64,000 bases of DNA from Mollicutes bacterium (GCA_003554025.1 PWFC01000014.1:1-64000), one strand, 5' to 3'. Shown: positions 26,674 through 36,285, numbered from the stretch's first letter. Numbers and translations are program-made. The notes: a model not told the origin generated them from the letters alone.

Positions 26674-29007
26674 GTGATTGCCGAAGTGCTCGTTGACATT
26701 CCCCATAAAGCGCTCGACAAGGTTTTCGACTACGTTGTCCCAAAGGATTTGGAAGACAGCGTTTCTCGTGGCCAACGCGTCGATGTCCCCTTTGGCGCCC
26801 GCATCATCACGGGTTTTGTCGTCGGATTGAAAGACGCCACCCAAGTAAAGGGGTTAAAATCCATAAAAACCATCCGCGACCTTGTGCCGTATTTTGATGA
26901 GGAAAGGCTTCGCATTTCTTCTTATTTGGCCGAAAAACACTTATACCCTCGCGCGGCCTATTTAGAGGCGATGCTGCCCCGAGGTCTTTCGATGAAATAC
27001 GAACGCCGCCTCAGAGTCGTTGACATGAACCGTCTTCCCAAGCCTTTGCGCCCCTATTTTAGAGAAACTTCGGACATCGCATACGACGAGGCGCTCAAAA
27101 AAACCGCCCATTTAGTGCGCGAAGCCTTAGAAACCGGCGCGTTAGAACAATACCCGGTCATTTCCCAACAAGAAAGCGTGAAAGAAGTCGACGTCGTAAG
27201 GCTGAAAAAAACGGCAAAAGTTCGAGGGGACAAACAAAAGGCTGTCCTTGAATACTTAAGGAACCGGGGAAAGCCCATAGACAGAAAACGTCTCCAAAAG
27301 GCCACAGAAGCGAATTCGGACACCTTGAGGCGTTTGGAAAAACACGGACTGATCGACATCGTTTCCGAAGAACGATACCGCGAACTGCAATCCTTGTACA
27401 ATTTGAAAGATAAGGCCGTCACGTTGAGCGAACCCCAACGTGACGTTTACCAAGCAATCAAGGATTCTTTCGGTTCGCATAAAACGTTTCTTTTGCATGG
27501 CGTGACTTCAAGCGGCAAAACGGAAATTTACATCAAGCTCGCCGAACAAGCGCTTGTCAAAGGCCAAAGCGCGCTCATTCTCTTGCCGGAAATTTCTCTG
27601 ACGCCCAAGATCGCCGCCCGTTTCAAAAGCCGCTTCAAAAATCAGGTGGCTCTTTACCACAGCGCCCTATCAACCGGCGAACAATACGACGAATGGCGAA
27701 AAGTGCTTCGGAAAGAAGCCCGGCTTGTCATCGGCGCTCGCAGCGCCGTCTTCGCCCCGCTTGAAAACATCGGCCTCATTGTCATGGACGAAGAACAAAG
27801 CGATTCTTTTATCCAAAGCGACGCTCCGCAATACGACGCCAAAGAAGTGGCCCGGATGCGCGCCAAGACGCACGCCGCTCCCTTGCTTTTAGGAAGCGCC
27901 ACCCCTTCGGTCTCGTCGTATTATTACGCACAAACGGGTCGCTACGAACTGCTCGAACTAAAAGAAAGAGCCTTAAAAAGCCTTCCGCCCGAGTTGCGCG
28001 TCGTCGATATGAAATCGGAGTTCAAAAAAGGCAACACCACCATGTTCGCCGAAGCCTTGCAAAAAGCCATTGAAAAGCGCTTGTTCAAAGGCGAACAAAC
28101 TCTCCTTCTCATCAACAGGCGCGGCCATGCGCAATTCGTGCTCTGCCGCGACTGCGGACACGTCGTCAAATGCGACGATTGCACCATCAGCATGACTTAT
28201 CACAAAACAAACGACGTTTTGATGTGCCACCACTGCAACAAGAAACAACCGATGGTCAAAACTTGTCCGAAATGCGGTTCTTTCCACATCCGATATATGG
28301 GAATCGGCAGCGAACGGGTCGAAGCCGCGCTGAAAAACCTGTTCCCGGAAGCCAGCATTTTGCGTATGGACCGTGACACGACAGGGAAAAAACAAGGCCA
28401 TGAACATCTGCTTTACGCCTTTGAGGAAGAAGGGGACATTCTAGTCGGCACGCAGATGATCGCCAAAGGATTGGATTTTGAAGACGTCACCTTAGTTGGC
28501 GTCTTAAGCGCCGATATGGGGTTGCATGTGCCCGATTTCTACGCCGAAAGCGAAACTTTCTCGCTGTTGATGCAAATCGCCGGCAGAAGCGGCCGCCGCG
28601 AAAAAAAAGGCGAAGTGATCGTCCAGACTTACGACAAGGACCACCCCGTGTTTTCCGATTTGCAAACGGGCGACTACGAATCCTTTTACCGCCGTGACAT
28701 CGCCTACCGCATCCAAGCGCGCGTAGAACCCATTCTTAGCCTCACGCAGCTGCTTGTTGCGCACAAACAAAGCCGACTCGCTTACCACAGGGCTCTTGAG
28801 GTCCTGCGGCGTTTGAAACAAGACGGATTTGAAACGCTTGGACCCTCTTTGCCGAAGATTCCTTATAAAAACGGAATGTATCGTCAACAGCTCATCGTCC
28901 GCCACAATCAAGCCAAGTCGCTTTCAAAAACCCTTGGGGATTTGATGGACACCGTGGATATGAAGCGCGAACGCTTGATTGTCAACCACTACCCCCGCGA
29001 TTTTTAG
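26674..29007 (+). CDS. priA: Primosomal protein N' (replication restart helicase PriA)
   Basis: PriA recognises stalled replication forks and reloads the replisome. The 777-residue protein has the N-terminal DNA-binding domain, Walker A HGVTSSGKTE (about 273-282), a zinc region with CRDCGHVVKCDDC and CHHCNKKQPMVKTCPKC (about 490-535), and the helicase C-terminal domain with VGTQMIAKGLDFEDVTLV. Motif II reads DEEQ where most bacterial PriA have DEEH. The start is GTG at 26674 with GAGGTG upstream. It is followed by fmt after ten bases. Confidence 0.95.
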   Translation: MIAEVLVDIPHKALDKVFDYVVPKDLEDSVSRGQRVDVPFGARIITGFVVGLKDATQVKGLKSIKTIRDLVPYFDEERLRISSYLAEKHLYPRAAYLEAMLPRGLSMKYERRLRVVDMNRLPKPLRPYFRETSDIAYDEALKKTAHLVREALETGALEQYPVISQQESVKEVDVVRLKKTAKVRGDKQKAVLEYLRNRGKPIDRKRLQKATEANSDTLRRLEKHGLIDIVSEERYRELQSLYNLKDKAVTLSEPQRDVYQAIKDSFGSHKTFLLHGVTSSGKTEIYIKLAEQALVKGQSALILLPEISLTPKIAARFKSRFKNQVALYHSALSTGEQYDEWRKVLRKEARLVIGARSAVFAPLENIGLIVMDEEQSDSFIQSDAPQYDAKEVARMRAKTHAAPLLLGSATPSVSSYYYAQTGRYELLELKERALKSLPPELRVVDMKSEFKKGNTTMFAEALQKAIEKRLFKGEQTLLLINRRGHAQFVLCRDCGHVVKCDDCTISMTYHKTNDVLMCHHCNKKQPMVKTCPKCGSFHIRYMGIGSERVEAALKNLFPEASILRMDRDTTGKKQGHEHLLYAFEEEGDILVGTQMIAKGLDFEDVTLVGVLSADMGLHVPDFYAESETFSLLMQIAGRSGRREKKGEVIVQTYDKDHPVFSDLQTGDYESFYRRDIAYRIQARVEPILSLTQLLVAHKQSRLAYHRALEVLRRLKQDGFETLGPSLPKIPYKNGMYRQQLIVRHNQAKSLSKTLGDLMDTVDMKRERLIVNHYPRDF

Positions 29008-29017
29008 GAGGCATACT

Positions 29018-29965
29018 ATGAAAATATTGTTTATGGGGACCTCCGAATTCGCCGTCCCCATCCTGCAAGCCTTGCACGAGCACTTCGAAATCGTCGGCGT
29101 GCTCACCCAGCCCGACCGCCCAAAAGGACGAAGGAGAAAACGCGAACCCTCTCCCATAAAAATTGAGGCGGAAAAACTAGGGCTTCATGTGCACCAGCCG
29201 CAAAACCTTTCTCAGGCATTTGAAGACTACCGCTTCCCAGTGGATTTCATCGTGACCGCGGCCTACGGCCAGAAAGTCCCGAGGGCTTTGCTTGATCACC
29301 CCCGCTTTGAAGCGCTCAACGTGCACGCTAGTTTGCTGCCGAAATATAGAGGCGCCGCGCCCATTACCCGCGCCATTGAAGAAGGGGCGCAAGAAACCGG
29401 CGTTTCCATCATGCGCATGGTCGGCAAAATGGACGCGGGACCGATATTCAAGCAAACTTCCTTGCCCCTCAGTGGCAAAGAAACCAAGGGCATGTTGGAA
29501 AAGAGACTCTCCCAACTGGGGGCGCAATCGCTTCTATGGACCATAAACGCCATCGCAAAAGAATCTTTAAAACCCGAATCGCAAAGTGAAAAGGAAGCGA
29601 CGTATGCGCACAAAGTCGGCAAAAAGGATACACTTTTGTCTTTCGATGAACCGGCCTCAACGATTGAACGAAAAATTCGCGCCCACAACCCTACCCCCGG
29701 CGCTTATTTCCTTTATAACGATCAGCCGTTCAAGGTTTTCTCCGCCAAGATTGTCGAAGGTTCCAACGCCCCCGCAGGGCAAGTGATCACACGTTTGAAA
29801 AACGAAGTTCATATCCAAACGGAAATGGGCGCGCTTTCCCTTTTGGAAGTGCAGGCCGCCGGCAAAAAACGGATGGACATCGCATCGTATTTGAACGGCG
29901 CCGGTCGAAACGCCTTCCAAAAAGGCGAAACCATCGCTTCAAATCGAGAAAAAAGCGTCAACTAG
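29018..29965 (+). CDS. fmt: Methionyl-tRNA formyltransferase
   Basis: Fmt formylates initiator methionyl-tRNA using 10-formyltetrahydrofolate. The 315 residues show the N-terminal FMGTSEFAVPIL (about 5-16), the catalytic NVHASLLPKYRGAAPI (about 106-121, with Asn, His and the later Asp in GKMDAGPI) and the C-terminal tRNA-binding domain. Its AGGAGG is eight bases before the ATG at 29018. A def gene, common beside fmt, is not present here. Confidence 0.95.
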   Translation: MKILFMGTSEFAVPILQALHEHFEIVGVLTQPDRPKGRRRKREPSPIKIEAEKLGLHVHQPQNLSQAFEDYRFPVDFIVTAAYGQKVPRALLDHPRFEALNVHASLLPKYRGAAPITRAIEEGAQETGVSIMRMVGKMDAGPIFKQTSLPLSGKETKGMLEKRLSQLGAQSLLWTINAIAKESLKPESQSEKEATYAHKVGKKDTLLSFDEPASTIERKIRAHNPTPGAYFLYNDQPFKVFSAKIVEGSNAPAGQVITRLKNEVHIQTEMGALSLLEVQAAGKKRMDIASYLNGAGRNAFQKGETIASNREKSVN

Positions 29966-30041
29966 CAATTTATCTTTGGCCCAAAAAGTGCTATAATGGG
30001 TAATTAAGACAAACCACCACACTGTAAAGGAGATTGTATCT

Positions 30042-30605
30042 ATGAACCCCCGAAGCCTCTTTTCCCGTCAAGAAATGCTCAACATGAACATAAGAACCCT
30101 AGAAGAACGCGGCGTCAGCGTTGAAGACATCGCCGAAGTCGCTTACGCACAACAAGCGAAATGGACGGCCGACGTTTCAAAAAAAGACTGCGTCGAATCC
30201 GTCGAAAAAATCCTTTCGCTTCGCGATACGTTTCACATTTTGCAGTTAGGCGCCGAGATTGACCGTTTGACCGAAGAAAAACGCATTCGCGAACCCCTGC
30301 GCGAAATTCTGCACAACGATTTGGGCCTTTTTGGCATCGACGAGCTCTTCGGACTCGAACTCGCCGGCCTTTTTGGGACCATCGGCAAGACCAACTTCGG
30401 CGACATCGACGTCAACAAGCCCGCCATCATTGAAAAACTGAACACCCAGGGCAAAGAAGACGAAAACGTCTGCCACACTTTCCTAGACGACATCGTCGGC
30501 GCCATTGCGGCCGCCGCCTCGACTCGCGTCGCGCAAATCGCCAACGAAAACGAAGCCAAAAAAGATCCCCGCTACAAGGAGATTAAACTGGATTTTGACC
30601 TATAG
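30042..30605 (+). CDS. PgpA-like (YutG-type) phosphatidylglycerophosphatase-family protein
   Basis: This 187-residue soluble-looking protein aligns with the YutG/PgpA group: LEERGVSVEDIAEVAY near residue 21, DCVESVEKILSLRD near 49, LGLFGIDELFGLELAGLFGTIGKTNFG near 90-116 and CHTFLDDIVGAIAAAASTRVA near 150. PgpA enzymes hydrolyse phosphatidylglycerophosphate; the YutG branch is short and lacks the usual membrane segments, so activity is not assured. AAAGGAG precedes the ATG, and TATAAT at 29992-29997 is a probable -10. It leads a three-gene group with the next two proteins. Confidence 0.75.
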   Translation: MNPRSLFSRQEMLNMNIRTLEERGVSVEDIAEVAYAQQAKWTADVSKKDCVESVEKILSLRDTFHILQLGAEIDRLTEEKRIREPLREILHNDLGLFGIDELFGLELAGLFGTIGKTNFGDIDVNKPAIIEKLNTQGKEDENVCHTFLDDIVGAIAAAASTRVAQIANENEAKKDPRYKEIKLDFDL

Positions 30606-30616
30606 GATGTGATTCC

Positions 30617-32170
30617 ATGGCGAAAAAAGAAAGGGATTTGGACGATTTTTTCAAGAAGACCGACAAAGATCCCGACGAACTGAAAACCTACGTGGACAAC
30701 ATCAAGAAGGGCGAAGACCCCAACCGCACCACGCGGCTTGATAAAATTGCCATGTTCTTTAAGAATGCCGTAGAACGCATCAAAATGTACTCGAAAAAAT
30801 CGGACGCCGCTTCCTCGAAGAAACCTTCGGATTTGCGGCGTCGATTGCGCATCGTCTATAAACGCGTCATGAAAAAAGCCACCGAGAAGTTTCACTTCGA
30901 ATCCGGCGTAGACATACTCGACGACAAGAGCGTCCTTTACCGGCGCAACCGCGTCATCAAAAACATTTTGATCGTCACCAACATTGTTTTCATGGTGTTT
31001 GTGCTCATCGGCGCCGAAGACAGGAATTATATCGTCATCTTCGGGTTCGGTGTGCTGATGTTCGCTATCAACACCACGCTCAAGCGCATCATCCGCGAAC
31101 GACCCAGAACGCTCCTCAAACAACAGATGGCGATGTACATCGCAAGCGTCTATATCCTCTTAGCATCCTTTGGTGTCTACATCAAGCTTCGAGTCGGCGT
31201 CGACCCCGGAACCGTCGGCGGTTTTTCCATCACCCAAGCGGGGTATGTCCTCATCTATTTCGCGCTCGTCGTCATCGCGCTTTATCAGGATGCGACGCTG
31301 CTTCGCATTTTGTTCAAATGGGTGCTCGTTTTGATGACCATCATCCATGTGACCATCATGTACCCTCTTTACGAACACGCCGAATCGATCACCGTCCTTT
31401 ACAATTATCTCATCGTTGAAAACCCGACCGTCACCATAGACATCTTGCTTCGTACGCTTGTGTTGATCATTTTCAACATCGCACTATACTCCTCGGTCGC
31501 CATCGGCGAGATGATGAACAACAAACGAAAAGAAGAACTGCTCAAACGCCGCGATATGGAATCCGATTTCAAAGCCGTTGTCGGCGACGTGTTTGACGTC
31601 ATCAGCGTCTTCAACGTCCACACCGACACCCGCGACAACACCCACGCCGCCAGACGCGTGGCCGAAATCGCTTCACGCCTCGGCAATGTCTTGGGTTTGA
31701 GCCCGACCGTCTGCAACGAAATTTACGAGTATTCGAAGATTCATGTCGACCGCACCAAAGAACTTTCCATCGTCGAATACGAAAACAAGGAAGTCCTAGA
31801 CGAAAAGGACTACCAAGTCATCCGCGACAAAACAATTCTTGGAAGCGTCATCATCAAAAGGCTTCAGCTCAACCAAAAAAGCGAAGACATTGTCCGCGCC
31901 CATTTCGAGAAAACGGCCGACCGCGCTTTCATTGAAAGGATGAAGCGCATACAACGCACCCAAGAAGGACAAATCATCCTGCTTGCGGAAATGTATGAGA
32001 TTTTGCGCCAGCCAAGAAACTACAAAACCGCCTTGGAACATAAAAGGGCTTTAGAATTGCTTGAATTGGAATTCAAGGACTATTTCGAGCCCTATATCCT
32101 TGACCGCTTCATGAAATACAGCGGCGAATTTGAAAATTACTACCAGCGCTTCAAGCAAAAACTGGCCTAA
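30617..32170 (+). CDS. Multi-pass membrane protein with a degenerate HD-GYP-like C-terminal domain
   Basis: I do not recognise a named family. The 517-residue protein has a charged N-terminus (about 1-115), roughly six hydrophobic segments (about 117-300) and a cytoplasmic C-terminal domain. That domain has the order of an HD-GYP phosphodiesterase: THAARRVAEIASRLGNVLGL near 345, SKIH near 380, and a final block with RPRNYKTALEHKRALELLE then FDP-like EPYILDRF. The His-Asp metal residues and the GYP motif are not intact, so catalysis is doubtful. It is 11 bases after the PgpA-like gene and just before the LemA-like gene, probably one operon. Confidence 0.55.
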   Translation: MAKKERDLDDFFKKTDKDPDELKTYVDNIKKGEDPNRTTRLDKIAMFFKNAVERIKMYSKKSDAASSKKPSDLRRRLRIVYKRVMKKATEKFHFESGVDILDDKSVLYRRNRVIKNILIVTNIVFMVFVLIGAEDRNYIVIFGFGVLMFAINTTLKRIIRERPRTLLKQQMAMYIASVYILLASFGVYIKLRVGVDPGTVGGFSITQAGYVLIYFALVVIALYQDATLLRILFKWVLVLMTIIHVTIMYPLYEHAESITVLYNYLIVENPTVTIDILLRTLVLIIFNIALYSSVAIGEMMNNKRKEELLKRRDMESDFKAVVGDVFDVISVFNVHTDTRDNTHAARRVAEIASRLGNVLGLSPTVCNEIYEYSKIHVDRTKELSIVEYENKEVLDEKDYQVIRDKTILGSVIIKRLQLNQKSEDIVRAHFEKTADRAFIERMKRIQRTQEGQIILLAEMYEILRQPRNYKTALEHKRALELLELEFKDYFEPYILDRFMKYSGEFENYYQRFKQKLA

Positions 32171-32183
32171 GGGAGGGATTTCA

Positions 32184-32666
32184 ATGTGGCAGTACCTGTC
32201 CGACATTTTCATCGTATTGTTAATTGTCGGCGCAATTGCGTTTTACATCTTCAACCGCCGCAACAAGATGCTCAAGCTTTGGGGGGAAGTCTCCCGTCTT
32301 GAACTAGACTTTCACAAAAGCCTCTTTGAGACGGCGGACGCGTTTTCTCAACACGCCGACCTCTTTGATCATTTCGATCATCTCGAATACTTGAAGGATT
32401 TGACCAAAGAGGGCTCGCCCAAAATCAGAACCCTCTCGTTAGAAGAACGACGGGCTGTGTACAAAGCGCTGCAGACGCTATATGTTTCTATGGACGACGA
32501 CGAACAAGAAACCCACCTCACTTTGAAGAAACAGTTTGAGGACTTACAAAGTCGAAGACTAATCTACAATTCCAAAGTGCTTTACTACAATCACTTCATC
32601 CAATCCTTTCCGATGCGCTACCTAAGGAAAAAAATGGGGTTTGAAGAAAAAGATTATTTCGGATGA
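32184..32666 (+). CDS. LemA-like membrane-anchored protein
   Basis: This 160-residue protein has one N-terminal membrane segment (about 5-25) followed by a helical domain. The C-terminal YNSKVLYYNHFIQSFP near residue 128 and the final GFEEKDYFG match the LemA family ending. LemA proteins have no settled function. GGGAGGG precedes the ATG at 32184, and the previous stop is 14 bases upstream. A terminator starts at the stop codon. Confidence 0.7.
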   Translation: MWQYLSDIFIVLLIVGAIAFYIFNRRNKMLKLWGEVSRLELDFHKSLFETADAFSQHADLFDHFDHLEYLKDLTKEGSPKIRTLSLEERRAVYKALQTLYVSMDDDEQETHLTLKKQFEDLQSRRLIYNSKVLYYNHFIQSFPMRYLRKKMGFEEKDYFG

Positions 32667-32695
32667 AAAGCGTTGTGAAAACAACGCTTTTATTT
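32666..32695 (+). terminator. Intrinsic terminator after the LemA-like gene
   Basis: Arms AAAAGCGTTGT and ACAACGCTTTT with a GAAA loop, then ATTT. Confidence 0.85.
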
Positions 32696-32752
32696 ATGGA
32701 AAACGCCATGAAAACAAGAATGGGAAAATCTCGAAAAAATTCGCGATACCCC

Positions 32753-32780
32753 TTGATTTCTCCCGTAATCAGCGTATAAT
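32753..32780 (+). promoter_or_regulatory. Promoter of the glutamate mutase operon
   Basis: TTGATT (32753-32758), a 16-base spacer and TATAAT (32775-32780). This 330-base intergenic stretch (32667-32996) holds, in order, a terminator, this promoter, a cre-like site, a possible leader peptide and an attenuator-like hairpin. Confidence 0.75.
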
Positions 32781-32788
32781 TATAAATG

Positions 32789-32804
32789 TGGAAAGCGTTT
32801 ACAC
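32789..32804 (+). promoter_or_regulatory. cre-like site (CcpA binding) at the glutamate operon start
   Basis: The sequence TGGAAAGCGTTTACAC begins nine bases after the -10 box. Its 14-base core matches the cre consensus TGWNANCGNTNWCA at all but the first position. A cre at this position normally represses by blocking initiation or early elongation. Confidence 0.65.
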
Positions 32805-32832
32805 GAAGACAAAGAAGACGAGGGTAATGACG

Positions 32833-32919
32833 ATGAGAACTTGGGCTGCACGAAACGAAAATGTGTGTGGTATAGTAGTCAAAAACGTCTCTCTCAGTAT
32901 ATCTTCAGGCGAATCGTAA
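32833..32919 (+). CDS. Possible leader peptide upstream of glmS
   Basis: A 28-codon open frame (MRTWAARNEN...SGES, TAA at 32917-32919) lies within the glutamate operon leader. GAGGG at 32820-32824 is eight bases before its ATG. It ends 11 bases before an attenuator-like hairpin. The peptide is not enriched in glutamate or any single amino acid, so a classical amino-acid attenuation mechanism is not indicated. It may be a chance frame. Confidence 0.3.
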   Translation: MRTWAARNENVCGIVVKNVSLSISSGES

Positions 32920-32930
32920 CGAAAAAACGG

Positions 32931-32961
32931 GGATGATTTTAACGACAAAATTATCCTTTTT
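32931..32961 (+). terminator. Attenuator-like hairpin in the glmS leader
   Basis: Arms GGATGATTTT and AAAATTATCC (one mismatch) with a six-base loop are followed by five T. It lies about 145 bases after the promoter and 35 before glmS, so it can only act as an attenuator or mRNA 5' structure. A weak alternative pairing of GTCAAAA at 32875 with its 5' arm is possible. Confidence 0.5.
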
Positions 32962-32996
32962 ATTGTGTTAAAAAGCACCGCGAGAGGATGGTTAGC

Positions 32997-33404
32997 GTGC
33001 ATACTGTTGTCATAGGCGTCATCGGCGCCGACGTTCATGCCGTCGGCATTCGAATCATCGAACATGTTTTGCGAAAACACGGTTTCAACGTCGTCAACAT
33101 CGGCGTTTTATCCTCGCAGGAGGATTTTATCAACGCGGCCATCGAAACCAACGCCAAGGCCATTTTGGTTTCTTCGCTCTACGGCCACGGCGAAATGGAT
33201 TGCAAATACATGAAAGAAAACTGCGAAGAGGCAGGATTGAGTCATGTGAAACTGTATGTCGGCGGCAACATCGTCGTCGGCAAACAGGATTTCAAAGACG
33301 TTGAACAACGTTTCAAAAAAATGGGCTTCGACCGCGTTTACCCGCCCGGAACCGACATTGAGGAAGCGGTCGAACACATCAAGGAGGATCTCAATACCGC
33401 ATGA
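32997..33404 (+). CDS. glmS: Glutamate mutase sigma (S) subunit, B12-binding
   Basis: This is the small cobalamin-binding subunit of adenosylcobalamin-dependent glutamate mutase, which rearranges L-glutamate to (2S,3S)-3-methylaspartate. The 135 residues show the base-off B12 motif DxHxxG as DVHAVG (about 12-17), then [29 protein letters not shown] and GGNIVVGKQ, very close to the Clostridium protein. GTG at 32997 is chosen over ATG 32988 because GAGAGG abuts the ATG but is nine bases from the GTG. The 3' end overlaps glmL by four bases. Confidence 0.96.
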   Translation: MHTVVIGVIGADVHAVGIRIIEHVLRKHGFNVVNIGVLSSQEDFINAAIETNAKAILVSSLYGHGEMDCKYMKENCEEAGLSHVKLYVGGNIVVGKQDFKDVEQRFKKMGFDRVYPPGTDIEEAVEHIKEDLNTA

Positions 33405-34795
33405 GCGTTCACCTCCTAGTGGATTTCGGCTCCACCTATACCAAGCTGACCGCTGTGGATACGGAAAAAGAAGTGATCGTGGGTACTTCGAGGGCGATGA
33501 CGACGGTGCGAACCGATGTCCTTGAAGGCTTCGACATGGCTTTGGAGAAGCTGCAAAAAGCGCATCCGGACATGGGCGAGATCACGACTATTTCCGCATG
33601 CTCAAGCGCAGCCGGCGGATTGAAGATGGCGGCGATCGGCCTAGTTGAGGAATTGACGGCGGAAGCGGCCAAAAGGGCATGTCTCGGCGCCGGTGCGCTG
33701 GTCAACCATGTGTTTTCGCACCATTTGTCCAAAAAAGAGATTAAAACGCTGAAACAGGCGGATGTGGATATAATTCTGCTTGCCGGCGGCACCGACGGCG
33801 GCAACAAGGAATGCATTTTGCACAACGCGAAGAAACTCGCCGAAGCGAAACTCGGCATCCCCATCATTGTGGCCGGCAATAAGGACGCGGCCGATGAAAT
33901 CGACGAACTTTTCGAGAAATCGGAAGAAGAATATTACATCGTCGATAACGTCATGCCCAAACTGAAAAAGCTCAACGTTGCCCCGGCGAAGGACGTCATC
34001 CGCCGCATCTTCATCACCAAAATCATCGAAGGCAAAGGCATCAAAAAGGCCGAAGAGAAAATCGGCGAAATCATCATGCCCACTCCGGAAGCGGTTTTGC
34101 AAGCGGCGGAACTGCTTTCGAAAGGGCATGAAGAAGTAGAAGGCTACGGCGATATGATGGTCATCGACATCGGCGGCGCGACCACCGATGTGCACACCAT
34201 CGGCGAAGGCTCCCCGAAACGGACCGAGGTCATTTTGAAAGGGTTGCAGGAACCCTTTGCCAAACGAACCGTCGAAGGCGACTTAGGCGTCCGTTATAGC
34301 GCGAACGCTCTCCTTTCCTTAGTCAAGCCTTACGAGTTCAAGAAATATTACGAAAACGGCGACGAAGAAGCGACCGACGAAGACATCGAAGAAGCGATGC
34401 AACGTCGTCACGACAACGTCGACTACCTTCCGGAAAACGATCAGGAAAAGGCTTTTGACAAAGCGCTGGCGCGAATTTGTTGCGATTATTCGATGAGCCG
34501 GCACGTCGGCACCGTCGAAGTTGTGTACACACCGCTTGGCAACATGTATTATCAAACCGGCAAAGACCTCACCGAGATTCAATACGTCGTCGGCACCGGC
34601 GGAGTCCTCATCAACAACGCCGGCGCCAAACAAATCCTCAAAGAAGTGTTGCACAAGTCCCACAAAAAATTGGAGCTTCGTCCCAAAGATTCGGAATTTC
34701 TCATCGACGAACTCTACATCCTAAGCGCAATGGGGCTTTTGGGCCAAAAACATCCGAGATTGGCCTTGAAACTGTTAAAACGTCACTTGAAATAG
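33401..34795 (+). CDS. glmL: Glutamate mutase-associated protein GlmL (MutL family)
   Basis: This 464-residue protein belongs to the ASKHA ATPase fold family found between the two glutamate mutase subunits. The phosphate-1 motif is [11 protein letters not shown] (about 4-14) and the second is [16 protein letters not shown] (about 252-267). It is thought to reactivate the mutase by exchanging damaged cobalamin, by analogy with diol dehydratase reactivases. It is unrelated to the DNA-repair MutL. ATGA overlap with glmS; glmE starts 12 bases downstream. Confidence 0.93.
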   Translation: MSVHLLVDFGSTYTKLTAVDTEKEVIVGTSRAMTTVRTDVLEGFDMALEKLQKAHPDMGEITTISACSSAAGGLKMAAIGLVEELTAEAAKRACLGAGALVNHVFSHHLSKKEIKTLKQADVDIILLAGGTDGGNKECILHNAKKLAEAKLGIPIIVAGNKDAADEIDELFEKSEEEYYIVDNVMPKLKKLNVAPAKDVIRRIFITKIIEGKGIKKAEEKIGEIIMPTPEAVLQAAELLSKGHEEVEGYGDMMVIDIGGATTDVHTIGEGSPKRTEVILKGLQEPFAKRTVEGDLGVRYSANALLSLVKPYEFKKYYENGDEEATDEDIEEAMQRRHDNVDYLPENDQEKAFDKALARICCDYSMSRHVGTVEVVYTPLGNMYYQTGKDLTEIQYVVGTGGVLINNAGAKQILKEVLHKSHKKLELRPKDSEFLIDELYILSAMGLLGQKHPRLALKLLKRHLK

Positions 34796-34806
34796 GAGAC
34801 CGTTGT

Positions 34807-36285
34807 ATGGTGCAAAACAAGAAAATACCTTGGGAAGAATTTTTGGCGAAGCGCGAAGAAATACGTTTGCACTGGCAAACCGGCCAGAGTGAACTGCTCG
34901 ATTTCGAGACCGCGGTCGAACGCTTGAAAAACGTACCTGACGAGAAAAATTTCGCTTTGAAGCTTCGCAAAGCCAAAGAAGAAGGTCTTACATTGACACA
35001 GCCCCGAGCCGGCGTCGCGTTGATCGACGACCACGTCGCGTTGCTCAAGTATTTGGCCGAAGAAGGCGAGGCGGATTTGCTTCCTTCAACCATCGATTCC
35101 TACACCCGGCAAAACCGTTACGCCAACGCCGAAGACGCCATCAAGCAATCGGAGAAGCAAAAACGTTCGATGTTGAACGGGTTTCCCGCCGTCAATTACG
35201 GCGTTGAAGGGGGCATGCGGGTGCTCGATGAGACCCCTGTCCCCATTCAAGCACGGCACGGAACGCCGGACGCTAGGTTGCTATCGGAAATTATCCACGC
35301 CGCAGGCTGGACCTCAAACGAAGGAGGCGGCATCTCCTACAACATTCCCTACGCCAAAAACATTTCGTTGTCGGACACCATTCGCTACTGGCAATACTGC
35401 GACCGTTTGGTGGGGTATTACGCCGAACAGGGCATCGAAATCAACCGGGAGCCCTTCGGGCCCTTGACAGGAACCCTCGTTCCCCCGTCAATTTCGCATA
35501 CCATCGCCATCATCGAAGCGATTTTGGCCGCCGAACAAGGCGTCAAAAACATCACCGTCGGCTACGGCCAATGCGGCAACATCAACCAAGACATCGCCGC
35601 CCTTCAAACCCTCGATTCTTTGACGAACTATTACCTCAAGCTCTTTGGCTACGAAGACGTCTACGTCACCACGGTTTTCCACCAGTGGATGGGCGGCTTT
35701 CCGAAAGACGAATCGAAAGCCCTTGGAATCATCTCTCTCGCTTCCGCGGTCGCCGCACTCGGGAAAGCGACAAAGATGATTACCAAAACCCCCCACGAAT
35801 CCGAAGGCATTCCGACAAAAGAAGCGAACGCCGAAGGATTGAAAGCCTCGAAAATCGTGACTCGCATTCTAAAGGAACAGCGTTATTCGAGTTCAAAAGA
35901 ACTTGAAGCCGAAAAAGAACTGATCAAAAAAGAAGTCAACGCCATGCTGTATGCGACCTTGAACGTTGGCAAAGGCGATTTCGCCGCCGGGGTCGTCGAG
36001 GCTTTCAAACAAGGCATATTGGACATCCCCTTCGCACCAAGCGAAGTGAACGCCGGCAAAATCATGCCCGCAAGGGACGCCGAAGGCAACATCCGCCTTT
36101 TGGAATTCGGGAACCTTCCTTTTGACGATGAAATCAAGACCTATCATAAAAACGCGTTGAAAAAACGCGGCGAAAAAGAAAACCGCGAAGTATCGTTCCA
36201 AATGACGATCGACGACATCTACGCCGTATCCCGCGGCAACCTCGTCGGCAAACAAGACCCCCTAAAGGAGTTCAAGACCCCATGA
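34807..36285 (+). CDS. glmE: Glutamate mutase epsilon (E) subunit
   Basis: This is the TIM-barrel catalytic subunit of glutamate mutase. At 492 residues it is close to the clostridial enzyme. Recognisable blocks are [13 protein letters not shown] (about residue 62), [15 protein letters not shown] (about 175-189), [20 protein letters not shown] (about 216-235) and [15 protein letters not shown] (about 257-271). The ATG at 34807 follows AGGAGA. The stop overlaps the methylaspartase start, tying the first two steps of the pathway together. Confidence 0.96.
   Translation: MVQNKKIPWEEFLAKREEIRLHWQTGQSELLDFETAVERLKNVPDEKNFALKLRKAKEEGLTLTQPRAGVALIDDHVALLKYLAEEGEADLLPSTIDSYTRQNRYANAEDAIKQSEKQKRSMLNGFPAVNYGVEGGMRVLDETPVPIQARHGTPDARLLSEIIHAAGWTSNEGGGISYNIPYAKNISLSDTIRYWQYCDRLVGYYAEQGIEINREPFGPLTGTLVPPSISHTIAIIEAILAAEQGVKNITVGYGQCGNINQDIAALQTLDSLTNYYLKLFGYEDVYVTTVFHQWMGGFPKDESKALGIISLASAVAALGKATKMITKTPHESEGIPTKEANAEGLKASKIVTRILKEQRYSSSKELEAEKELIKKEVNAMLYATLNVGKGDFAAGVVEAFKQGILDIPFAPSEVNAGKIMPARDAEGNIRLLEFGNLPFDDEIKTYHKNALKKRGEKENREVSFQMTIDDIYAVSRGNLVGKQDPLKEFKTP

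Noticed and set aside
32805-32996. Cobalamin riboswitch upstream of the B12-dependent glutamate mutase
   Set aside because: I could not find the B12-box (GCCACTG type) or the conserved junction elements. The leader looks like a peptide plus hairpin instead.
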